DNA of 64,000 nt from Dermatemys mawii (Eukaryota > Chordata > Testudines > Dermatemydidae), in contig ML677385.1 in NCBI GenBank assembly GCA_007922305.1, positions 2,254,566 through 2,318,565 of the forward strand. The letters run 5' to 3'. Made by a program: the position numbers and the translations under genes. The notes under the pieces are model-generated. The model made no database searches. It had not been told where the DNA came from and saw only the letters and a list, made by a program, of their open reading frames with translations. Of this stretch, positions 58,201 through 64,000 are shown one piece after another; positions within the stretch are counted from its first letter, which is position 1; every line of letters begins with the position of its first letter.

Positions 58201-60751
58201 TTCAGTGTAATACCGTAAAGGACTCTGACCTTCTCCAGGCTCATTTTCTCTGGCAACACAATGATGCAACGGTAGCCTTTCACTGCAGCAACCAGGGCCA
58301 GCCCAATTCCTAGGCAATGGGGAAGGAAAGGGAATTATTCAATGACAGCATTTGGCAAGGTCAGCTGACAGTCACAATCTCCTGCACCTCCTGTGTTAAT
58401 CTGGTAAATGTAGCTCATGGATTTGCACTTAAAAGCTAAATAGCGATGTAGCACCTTAGACGTTTTGCATGCTCTCTGACAGTCCTAGAGTAGGAGGATG
58501 TTCTAATTTGGGAGCCTACTTGTAATTAAGTCTCTGTGTCCCTGAGAACTGGGGAAGAGCAGTGTATTTCCACAGCATACAAACTGAAGGGACTGGAAAG
58601 GCTCAGAAGCATTTTTCTACACCGAGCAAAGCGCCGGTCTCTTGTTTTCCCACATGTGCCGTTTCCCGCAGAAAAGATATAATTACGCTTAGGCAGCGAT
58701 CTGTTCAGCTCAGGACTTCTTAACGCCCCTCCCCACCCCCCCACCCCCAGCAGGCTAACAAAGCTGCACGTGCGCCAGCCTCATTCCATGGCTAGTTGCA
58801 TTAGTGCATCTGTGCTCTAATTTCACTCGGAATGACTGACTGAGCCAGCTGTTCCCAGGCTGGATGGGGAATTGATACAAGAGGATGTGCAGGGCATGCG
58901 TGAAACATTGCTTCTGTACTAGGACACCCTGTTGAAAAAGTCTGCAAGACACACAGGAGGCTAACTCCAGGCTGCAGCCTGTCAGAGGATTGGTAGAAAT
59001 AGCTTTAGTGTTAGCGCTAGATCAAATGGTCAGACAAGAGAAAAGCAAAGAAATTCCACTGTCGCCCCGACTCTGAGCTCAATCACGCCATTCAGGCCCA
59101 GCCCAGCGTTGGAGGCGGTGTGGAGTCACACGACCCCTAGGCAAGTACAAGGAGGAACGCTGCCTCAGGGGTGCAGAATTCCTTCCTGAGCTCGGTGGCA
59201 TCTACCCCCCTGAATAGGGCGCGGTTTAATCTCCCCCAACTATGTTGGTCTTGTTTGGCCTGCTAGTGCGAGGGGGTGGGAAGAGACAGACCCATAGTCC
59301 TAGCTGCTTAGGGGTGCTGCGCGCCACCAGGAAAATAGGGAGGATGCAGCCCTGGCCAGTTGTGCCTGCTTCTTGAGCAAGCTACAGAATGGGGAAAGGT
59401 TCCGGCACCTTCTCTCCCAGCCAGAAACTGCCCCTAGCTTGTTCCCGGCCAGCTGAGGCTTAAATAAGGCAGATATGGGAGAAGCGATGATATATTTGTA
59501 GGCTTGGCAACATTCAGTTTTCATTTGTTTTATCATCGTCACGGATCATATTGATGTTTATTGTTCAGCATTTTAAAAGATGTTTAGCCATTTAAATGAT
59601 CAAAGTTGTGGAACGCTATGGGGACAGGGTAAGAAGAGAATGATTTAATGATGGTAGACACCGAGGGTCAAAAAGCTAAAGCCGTATAGCCGTTAAAACA
59701 CAAACTGTCCACATCACCTGTCAAAATATACAATGAAAAGAGCTTTCCATCATCGAATCCCACCTGCTTTTACTATTCATTCGCTCATCCATTTGTAACA
59801 AGCCTAAGTCAAAAGTCCAGATCCAGATAGGATTTTGCCTATAATAAGTTCTCAAGCAGCATTTTTCTTACTTTGCCTCTCTGTAAATTATTAGTGATGG
59901 AAATATTTTTCCATTGGTTTGTGTGTGTGTGCAGTGAAATCAATTTTACTGACATTTCTAATCCTTCCAAGCCTATTTATTTGCTGGGGGAATTCAGGGA
60001 AATTCCCCTGTGAAAACTCGCTCTAACTATTCAATAACCTTACAGCCAGGAAATGTGCTTTACGTGCATCAGATCTTTTTGTTAGATGCTCTGTTGTTAG
60101 CTAACTACCCAATATTACCATACACTGGCTCTGCAGCTTTGGCACCTAAGTGCTGTTTTAACCCATCTAGGAATTTCAGCACTACATCACCCCTGAGATC
60201 TTACTTCCTCTGGTGTGATGCAACACCTAGGCATGGTTTGGGATCGAGTGGGTGAGTTGAGGACAGAGACAGAGTTATAAGGACAGAGGCTAATTTCCAG
60301 ACTAAAGCACGTATAACAATGTGACATACACGTCTGCAACTGCACATCAGGTAAGGGGGTAAATTTTCTTAATCAAGCTTCCCCTGCAAACATGAATACA
60401 TCAGCAACAGGTGGGGTCAATGGGCACTGGAAAAGGGACAACTGCATTTAACAGAAAATGTTTAGCAAGCCTCATTTCCCGTCTTCATTGTAGTAGGAGC
60501 TGAAAGGCTCCAAAAGTTTCCAGTCTACTCCCTCCTGTCCCCCTCAAAAATATTAGGCCATCATTCTGTTCCATAACCACGCTGTCCAAATTCTGGGCCA
60601 CACACCCAGTCCCTACCTGTGTTTCCTGATGTTGGCTCAATGAGTGTGTCTCCAGGTTTTATGATCCCAGCTCTTTCGGCATCCTCCACCATCCTCAGGG
60701 CGATTCGATCCTTCACACTCCCCCCAGCATTGAAGTACTCACACTTTGCCA
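40066..60751 (-). CDS. CBS: Cystathionine beta-synthase, 3' thirteen coding exons
   Basis: Thirteen exons join in frame to 1,388 nt (461 full codons plus stop). The enzyme is cytosolic and PLP-dependent. It condenses homocysteine with serine to cystathionine, the first step of transsulfuration, and can release H2S. Visible in order: the PLP-lysine motif GGSVKDR, the SGNTG loop, the GTGGT phosphate loop, the CPDC redox motif, GGSSGS (with the Ser that contacts the PLP ring) and [15 protein letters not shown]. Two C-terminal CBS (Bateman) domains follow, which in vertebrates bind S-adenosylmethionine. Counted from human residue 107, as I remember it, the human protein has 445 residues to its end; here there are 461, the excess being mostly a Ser-rich tail. 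The N-terminal heme-binding exons (the human Cys52/His65 region) are beyond 64000. All junctions are GT-AG. It is convergent with PKNOX1. Confidence 0.95.
40790..41010. repeat. AT-rich self-complementary repeat
   Basis: Alternating T- and A-runs (such as TTTTTGATTTTTTGACAAAA near 40885) are partly self-complementary, so both strands stay open. It resembles a dispersed AT-rich repeat; no ends were found. Confidence 0.45.
41373..41644. mobile_element. Harbinger-like MITE with TAA target duplication
   Basis: The ends GGCATCATCTACACTTAC and GTGTGAGCAAGGCC are imperfect inverted repeats. TAA occurs on both sides (41370-41372 and 41645-41647), the 3-bp size expected of PIF/Harbinger elements. Confidence 0.7.
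41681..41954. mobile_element. Harbinger-like MITE with TGA target duplication
   Basis: Left end AGCTATGGCTACACTAC and right end AAGTGTGGACATAGCC are inverted repeats. TGA flanks both sides (41678-41680 and 41955-41957). The interior is a partial palindrome. Confidence 0.78.
42542..42800. mobile_element. Harbinger-like MITE with perfect 17-bp TIRs
   Basis: GTATGTCTACACAGCAA (42542-42558) is exactly complementary to TTGCTGTGTAGACATAC (42784-42800). The interior is a long imperfect foldback; for example GGGGCTGTTTCACTGCTGTG is mirrored by CAGCAATGAAACAGCCCC. Confidence 0.88.
43210..43450 (+). repeat. MIR-like CORE-SINE
   Basis: TTTTAGAGATGGGAAACTGA, then GGCACAGAGACTGCGTGACT, TGCCCAAGGTCGCACACAGT and GCAGAGCTGGGACTTGAACT follow the MIR core almost word for word. 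Confidence 0.88.
43895..43979 (-). CDS. CBS: CBS exon: second CBS domain
   Basis: 85 nt from acceptor CTCTTTAG to donor GTGAGT (minus). It encodes [20 protein letters not shown] and IVVHDQLQ, with one base of the next Tyr codon. It matches the human segment [20 protein letters not shown]. Confidence 0.94.
43980..44863 (-). other. CBS intron
   Basis: GT-AG intron. A pyrimidine-rich tract lies at 44690-44780. No transposon was recognised. Confidence 0.85.
44864..44972 (-). CDS. CBS: CBS exon: first CBS domain, second half
   Basis: 109 nt from acceptor TCTTACAG to donor GTATGC (minus). It encodes (G)[19 protein letters not shown], then [17 protein letters not shown]. The G.ILG.VT...LSS pattern is typical of a Bateman-type beta-alpha unit, but this part is quite diverged from human CBS. 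Confidence 0.93.
44973..46093 (-). other. CBS intron
   Basis: GT-AG intron. Part of a dispersed repeat with CCTTTGAAGTCAATGA lies near 45056. Nothing else is recognisable. Confidence 0.85.
46094..46228 (-). CDS. CBS: CBS exon: WWW linker and first CBS (Bateman) domain
   Basis: 135 nt from acceptor CCAATAG to donor GTATTT (minus). With the split codon it encodes [40 protein letters not shown] and VVAES. The positions matching human Phe443-Asp444 in the SAM-binding region read Tyr-Ala here (KGYAQAP against KGFDQAP). The Cys matching human Cys431 is kept. Confidence 0.94.
46722..47060. mobile_element. GC-rich interspersed element
   Basis: Bounded by CATGGGCGGTGCGTGGGGAG and GGGGAGGCTCAGCCTATGAT, with a very GC-rich body. 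The frames it opens on both strands are compositional. Ends are not certain. Confidence 0.45.
47092..47372 (+). mobile_element. CR1 LINE 3' end
   Basis: GTGAAATTCTATGGCCTGGG, then AGAGGTCAGACTAGATCATC, ATAATGATGCC and TTAGAATCCGTTAATCT are the typical reptile CR1 3' UTR order. The upstream part (GGTTAATTAACCTTGGGAGC onward) fits the same element. Confidence 0.8.
47615..47686 (-). CDS. CBS: CBS exon: linker between catalytic and regulatory parts
   Basis: 72 nt between acceptor TTTCTAG and donor GTAAGG (minus). It encodes (M)[19 protein letters not shown] and EHKP, then two bases of a Trp codon. It was found by looking for the expected MTKFL.D.WM motif; no long open frame marks it. Confidence 0.93.
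47687..48403 (-). other. CBS intron
   Basis: GT-AG intron. It has short pieces of the dispersed foldback families (TTAGGTGCCTAAGTTTAAGC near 47867) and no coding sequence. Confidence 0.8.
48404..48509 (-). CDS. CBS: CBS exon: GGSSGS and end of catalytic core
   Basis: 106 nt from acceptor ACGTCAG to donor GTAAGA (minus). It encodes [20 protein letters not shown] and [15 protein letters not shown], then splits a Met codon. The Ser in this Gly-rich motif contacts the pyridine nitrogen of PLP in human CBS (Ser349). Confidence 0.96.
48591..48698. mobile_element. Small hAT element (108 bp)
   Basis: Left end CAGGGGTTCTCAAACTGGGG and right end AGTTTGAGAACTACTG are inverted repeats. Flanking 8-mers GCCTAGGG and GCCATGGG match at six of eight positions. 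Confidence 0.8.
48775..48875. repeat. Foldback repeat
   Basis: CATGATCCTCCTCTCACTGG at the left is inverted roughly as ATGGGAGAGGAGAATTGGGC at the right; CCAGTGTAGTTACACTGG in the middle is palindromic. Same family style as 54030-54135. Confidence 0.6.
49349..49399. repeat. (TG)n microsatellite with CA interruptions
   Basis: About 25 TG units broken by two GCATG interruptions. Confidence 0.95.
49855..50095. repeat. Dispersed amniote foldback repeat, two adjoining pieces
   Basis: GGTCAGATTTTTAAAGGTAT and CACTGGAATCAATGGGAGTC, then AATTAGGCACCTAAATCCAT and TGATTTTTCAGAGGTACCTA, are phrases of a common amniote repeat built around 'aggcacctaa' and 'tcaatgggag'. Confidence 0.55.
50837..50921 (-). 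CDS. CBS: CBS exon: catalytic core
   Basis: 85 nt from acceptor CCTTTCAG to donor GTAAGT (minus). It encodes [20 protein letters not shown] and IREEGLLC, with one base of the glycine that starts GGSSGS. The [16 protein letters not shown] wording looks closer to invertebrate than to mammalian CBS, from memory. Confidence 0.96.
51645..51714 (+). repeat. L2/CR1-like LINE tail
   Basis: TTAGATGGTAAGCTCTTCTG followed by GGCAAGGTCTCTGACTCTT matches the 'gtaagctc(c/t)t..gggcagggac' tail common to L2/CR1-type LINEs and MIR. Confidence 0.55.
51715..51970. mobile_element. Harbinger-like MITE, imperfect ends
   Basis: GGGTACGCCTACACTGCAGT at the left and CTAGGGTGTGGTACGTCTAG at the right form weak inverted repeats. 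The interior (GTGGAGACATACCC, TCTAGCTAACTCAGGGA, CTGAGCTAGCTACACTACAG) is a foldback. Confidence 0.6.
52453..52578 (-). CDS. CBS: CBS exon: catalytic core
   Basis: 126 nt, 42 codons, between acceptor CCTTTCAG and donor GTAAGT (minus). It encodes [40 protein letters not shown] and RS. Confidence 0.96.
52579..53610 (-). other. CBS intron
   Basis: GT-AG intron, about half of which is a solo LTR (52668-53151). Confidence 0.85.
52668..53151 (+). mobile_element. Solo LTR of an endogenous retrovirus-like element
   Basis: 484 bp starting TGACAGAG and ending TTCCACAACA, flanked by AACC on both sides (52664-52667 and 53152-53155). TG...CA ends with a 4-bp duplication are typical of gammaretrovirus-type insertions. 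A TATA box (TATAAAA, 52996-53002) and a polyadenylation signal (AATAAA, 53094-53099) sit in the expected U3-R-U5 order. No internal coding sequence remains. It is antisense to CBS. Confidence 0.82.
53611..53702 (-). CDS. CBS: CBS exon: phosphate-binding GTGGT loop and CxxC
   Basis: 92 nt from acceptor ACTGCAG to donor GTAGGT (minus). It encodes [20 protein letters not shown] and [16 protein letters not shown] binds the PLP phosphate; CPDC matches the human CPGC redox motif. A second GT four bases downstream (GTAGGTAG) is possible but would break the frame. Confidence 0.96.
53703..55028 (-). other. CBS intron
   Basis: GT-AG intron with a foldback repeat (54030-54135) and a possible MITE starting GGCTGTAACTACACTGG (about 54142-54361). 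No coding sequence. Confidence 0.8.
54030..54135. repeat. Foldback repeat
   Basis: GATTCTGCTCTGACATCAGT at the left is roughly inverted as ACTGATGTAAAAGTGGTGCA and GAGAGTAGACTCAGG at the right. The centre holds ATCCATTGAAGTCATTG. Confidence 0.65.
55029..55098 (-). CDS. CBS: CBS exon: catalytic core
   Basis: 70 nt from acceptor TTAACAG to donor GTACTG (minus). It encodes [20 protein letters not shown] and QCE, with one base of a glycine codon. The YRN...NPxAHY segment helps shape the substrate pocket. Confidence 0.96.
55099..56857 (-). other. CBS intron
   Basis: GT-AG intron of 1.8 kb. GC-richer than most, with open frames on both strands near 55374-55989 that lack domains. No repeat was identified with confidence. 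Confidence 0.8.
56858..56989 (-). CDS. CBS: CBS exon: catalytic core
   Basis: 132 nt, 44 codons, from acceptor TTTACAG to donor GTAAAT (minus). It encodes [40 protein letters not shown] and ILDQ. It is one residue shorter than the human exon as I remember it (the gap is near TPTNARF/TPATKF). Confidence 0.96.
56990..58229 (-). other. CBS intron
   Basis: GT-AG intron with a MIR-like SINE at 57780-57950; otherwise unremarkable. Confidence 0.85.
57780..57950 (+). repeat. MIR-like CORE-SINE
   Basis: GGGAAATGGACAGAGAGGTT, AAGTGACTTGCCAAAAGTCA and CACAAGAAGTTAGCAGCAGA follow the MIR core in order. Confidence 0.82.
58230..58309 (-). CDS. CBS: CBS exon: catalytic core
   Basis: 80 nt from acceptor CCTAG to donor GTCAGA (minus). 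It encodes [20 protein letters not shown] and KMSLEK, the conserved segment that follows the SGNTG loop. It is too short to appear as a long open frame. Confidence 0.95.
58310..60616 (-). other. CBS intron
   Basis: A 2.3-kb GT-AG intron with no repeat or coding sequence I can name. A short GT run lies near 59920. Confidence 0.8.
60617..60751 (-). CDS. CBS: CBS exon: PLP-lysine and SGNTG loop
   Basis: 135 nt between acceptor TTCTAG and donor GTAGGG (minus). It encodes [20 protein letters not shown], then [20 protein letters not shown] and SGNTG. The Lys of GGSVKDR is the Schiff-base lysine (human Lys119), and the Asn of SGNT contacts the cofactor. First exon of the gene seen in the window. 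Confidence 0.96.
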
Positions 60752-61283
60752 CTAGAATTTGAAGGGGAGCCCAAATTACAAATGAGCCCAAATCCAACTC
60801 ACCTGCATACAATTTAATCCCTGCTATCAAATTCGCTAAAACCATCACTATGGAACGGCTTTTTACACGAGAGAAACACATCAACTCTTTTCTGATTCTC
60901 ACCATTCACCGCTCACCAAGAACACCAAAAAAGAATATGTCATTGTAATTAACCACTAGCAAACCCCCAAATACATCATTACCTGCAGCATTAGTCTACA
61001 GCTTAAGGGCCAAGTACATAAGAAATGGAATGAAGAGCTATTGTTTGTTTTACATTTTGATAGCATTTGTTATTCAGTAAAATTCAAGTCAATAAATAAT
61101 AAGTTATACTACCCAGTAGCAGATTTCTAAGTCTGTTTCATGAGCTACCAATCCTCCCATTTCTGGACACAAGAGGCTTGATAGGTTGGGTCGCACAGTC
61201 ATAAAATGGGTAATTCTCCTTCCTCTGAGGCATCCGACACCAGCCAGTGTCAAAGATGGAAGAAGTAGGTGCACCACTCATGG

Positions 61284-61940
61284 TTAAGGCTACGATTTAG
61301 TCATGGGTATTTTTAGTAAGAGTCATGGACAGGCAATAAACAAAAACTCATGGTCTGTGACTATGACTTTTACTAAAAACACCTCTGATTAAATCTTAGC
61401 TGCCCTGGCCACACAGCCACCACTACTCTGCGTGGTGTCACTCAGAGTCACTGCTGCACTGGGGGGACCCGGAGGTGCCACTGCACTTGGGGAGCCTGGG
61501 TCCAGCCCCACTGACCACTGCTCTGGGGAGCCCCATGGCCAGATGCCTGATGGCGCCGAGTACTGGCTGCTCTGGTCACTCCCCGGCGCTGCACTCCAGC
61601 TGTTGTGCTGCTGCCCCAGGACGGCTGTTCCAGTGGTCCCCAGGGCCAGCCACACCAACCGTTGCTAGTGCAGTCTCTGGGGCCAGCTGCCCAGGGTCGC
61701 CAAGCGGCAGCTGGTGCAACTCTTCCCAGGGCCCCTCAAACAGCGGCCCCTCTGGCTGGCTGTGGGGCCACCTGAGCCGCTGACACTGGCACTGCCTGGT
61801 CCCGGGGCTGCCTAAGCAGCTGGCTCCAGGGCCCTGGGGTCAGCCACACTGGCCACTGCAGCTACAGAATTTCATGGAGGTCACGGAAAGTCAGGGAGCC
61901 CATGACTCCCGCGACCTCCGTTGCAAACTCACAACCTTAA
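61284..61940. mobile_element. Interspersed element with GC-rich core
   Basis: Starts TTAAGGCTACGATTTAGTCA and ends CGCGACCTCCGTTGC...ACAACCTTAA, with TTAAGG/CCTTAA at the ends. Internal foldback: AAAAACTCATGG-type phrases around 61320-61385 (TTTTTAGTAAGAGTCATGGA against TGACTTTTACTAAAAA). The open frames of up to 102 codons in the GC-rich core lack domains. Confidence 0.65.
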
Positions 61941-63419
61941 TCATTGGCTTTTTCTGGTGCAGCAGTTCCTGTGTTGTAGATTCATAAAGACACAGAGCTT
62001 TGAACGTTATGTTTTGTGCTGTTTCATTAAGCTACTTAATGAAATAAATAATCATCACTGGGCCAGATTATACCATATTATCATACCCTTACACCTCTTG
62101 AGTAGGATTTAGAGCTGGTTTATGCTTCCTTTGAAGCCAAGGGAGTTTTATAGTGGCTTTAATCAGAGCAGGATTGGGACCTTACTCCACAAGAGGTCCC
62201 GCTGAAGTCCATGGGGCCGGGACAATTATTGGAGTAAACTACTACTCCGAGAGAGGAGGGGTAACAGAACCTGGCCCTGTTTGTTGAAGGCCAACAGCTG
62301 AACTCATGCTGAACAGAACAGGGAGGAGACAGGGAGGAATTTACAATCTAAAAGCCAGTTTGTGTCACCCTAACCCACGCTGAGTTGTTAGGACCGTACT
62401 CTGCAAGGAACGCCCTTAGGAAAACAAATTAGTAGACAATGTACTTTCAGAATTTACATTTTATGAGGTAAATTGCCAAAATCAGGCTATAGGGACATTC
62501 CAAAAGGCAAACATGACTATTTTTAGTCATTCCCACAGCACTGTTAACCCCTTGTTCACACCGCTTACTGCAAAAGTTTACTGTGCAGTTTACTTTGTAC
62601 TGATCAACAGGTGCTACAAAAGAGAACATAAGGCCACTCATATAATTTATGTTTCCCTTCCAGTCCTGCACCAGCTAGGCAGATAACGTCCTGGTAAATA
62701 GCAACACTGCATATCTTCCTGGTTTGCCACTGCCTTTTTGAACGAGCCCCTTCTGTGTCTCCTGGAGACATGCCTTCTGGTAACAACCTCCAATGTATGG
62801 GCAGAGGGGCACAAGTAGTTAATCATCTGCCTCTGTTGCCTGTCCTCCTTCCATTCCCACAACAACAACTCATGCAGCCTTTGATACAGGGGCCTTATAC
62901 CAGGGGAAAGGTACACTGGAAAATATCGTATCTTGAAATGAACCTCAGAGTGGGAAGAGCAGAGAGGAATGGGACCTCAACATTGGGAGAAAACAAACAG
63001 TTGATCATTGTTAGTACGGAGACAAGCCACAGGACAATAACTACCTGTGCTTTTTCTGATTTCCATTGGCACCTGCAATGCTACAGCCTGCACCTACAGG
63101 GGTCTTATCACCTGCTGAAAGACTAACAATCCTCCAAGCGAAGCAAAAGATGCTGCTCAGGGACCATAGTGACCATATCCCAGCAAAGGATTATGAAGGC
63201 AGAGGTGTGAAAGAGATGGTTTCCTGGAGCATTCATAAAGAATCAGAATGGAATGCATGGTCCTGGAAAGGGACCTGATACACATGATGCATGCGCTATG
63301 TTCTTTTTTTATTCAAGTCATGTTATTTATTAAACTACGTCATTTGCTGGATCATCTGAGACAATGAGACATGGGATACATTGGCCAAAGAGAGTACAAG
63401 AGCTAGTAACCCCAGCACA

Positions 63420-63580
63420 AAGATGAGGAAGACCTAGAAAAAGGTGGTTCGAGACACTGGAGGACAACATGATGAAAGTTTGTGTCAGCTTGGAAAACAA
63501 ACTTGATAAGAATATTTGGGATGACGAACAAGAACCACCAACCCCAAATGATGGGACAAGGCAAAGAAGAAGCTAAAAAG
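63420..63580 (+). pseudogene. Possible LINE reverse-transcriptase C-terminal fragment
   Basis: A plus-strand frame reads GRPRKRWFETLEDNMMKV, then later EQEPPTPNDGTRQRRS before a stop. A GRPxKRW motif near the end of the ORF is common in several non-LTR retrotransposons. A stop lies just before it and no fingers/palm domain is seen, so it would be a dead fragment. Confidence 0.35.
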
Positions 63581-64000
63581 TTTCATTGAAGAACAACTCT
63601 CTTGCATCAGTTAGAATATCCATCCCGTAGTATTAATCTATATAATAAGATCCCAGGGTTGTCACTCTATATGTGTGTCATTCTGAAGCTTAGAACGTCT
63701 AAGTCAGTGTGAAGCAATAGAAGCAGCTGCAAGCATGGTTGAGAGTTCTTTTTGTCCAGGATTTCACCAGGTTCAATCATCACTAGGAGTTGCAGTCTGC
63801 TACTATCCAATGTTTAAGTTCTCAAGCGATTTTTAGCATTTTTACACACGACTATGAATTACCCCTATGCAACAGCATGGGCTTTCAACTAGTTCCTCCT
63901 GAAATCAATACACAGACTTTTCAGCCATTTCCTTGGGTACAAAACATTCATTATCCACAACTACCCCTGGCCTCAAAGTAGGAGCAATACACATCCCTGA

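Larger units (their letters stand above)
60752..64000 (-). other. CBS intron (partial, toward the 5' exons)
   Basis: No exon resembling the heme domain or the start of the PLP fold (ILPDILKKIGDTPMVRINK-like) was found, so the intron runs past the right edge. It contains a GC-rich element (61284-61940) and a possible LINE fragment (63420-63580). Confidence 0.75.

Noticed and set aside
61389..61783. Open frames of 78-102 codons on both strands
   Set aside because: GC-rich core of an interspersed element; Ala/Gly/Pro-rich with no domain.
1..64000. CRISPR arrays, bacterial operons, tRNA or rRNA genes
   Set aside because: None were seen; the sequence is vertebrate nuclear DNA and the tandem repeats are microsatellites. 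The tRNA-like segment near 12840 is part of a repeat.

Overview
The window is vertebrate nuclear DNA, most likely from a reptile and probably a turtle. Three things point that way. The genes are split into small exons by kilobase-scale introns. Noncoding DNA is AT-rich, with GC-rich islands that are mobile elements. The repeats are a reptile-like mix: CR1-type LINEs, MIR-like CORE-SINEs, short hAT elements with 8-bp target duplications, Harbinger-like MITEs, a Tigger-like element and a solo LTR. No Alu or L1 sequence was recognised. The species cannot be fixed from this window alone.

Two conserved genes converge on each other, PKNOX1 on the plus strand and CBS on the minus strand. They are also neighbours on human 21q22.3. 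The last seven coding exons of PKNOX1 (3342-15351) encode 319 residues: the second part of the MEIS/PBX-interaction region, the linker, the TALE homeodomain and the C-terminal tail. The N-terminal exons lie off the left edge. All junctions are GT-AG and the reading frame is continuous. From 15352 to about 20.4 kb the DNA is AT-rich and poor in repeats, and probably includes a long 3' UTR.

From about 20 to 40 kb the DNA is intergenic and full of repeats: a Tigger-like element, a 124-bp MITE, a decayed Harbinger transposase and a long antisense CR1-like LINE. It holds one notable coding region. This is an intact 170-codon minus-strand frame (30460-30972) for a small secreted cysteine-rich protein with a signal peptide. 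Its cysteine pattern resembles the N-terminal cysteine-rich region of fibulin-2. A good splice acceptor lies just before its ATG. I do not know it as a named gene, and it is the best candidate for something undescribed.

From 40066 to 60751 lie thirteen minus-strand exons of cystathionine beta-synthase: most of the PLP catalytic core and both C-terminal CBS (Bateman) domains. The N-terminal heme-binding exons lie beyond the right edge. The PLP lysine motif, SGNTG loop, GTGGT loop, CxxC motif and GGSSGS motif are all present and every junction keeps frame. Compared with the human protein as I remember it, two residues of the SAM-binding region differ, and the C-terminus is about 20 residues longer and Ser-rich. 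The introns hold many transposon fossils, including a complete solo LTR with a 4-bp target duplication.

The main unexplained structures are three near-perfect short hairpins (6669-6724, 10205-10268, 33961-34014) and a perfect 30-bp inverted repeat (30022-30051 with 30294-30323) spanning the Harbinger remnant.
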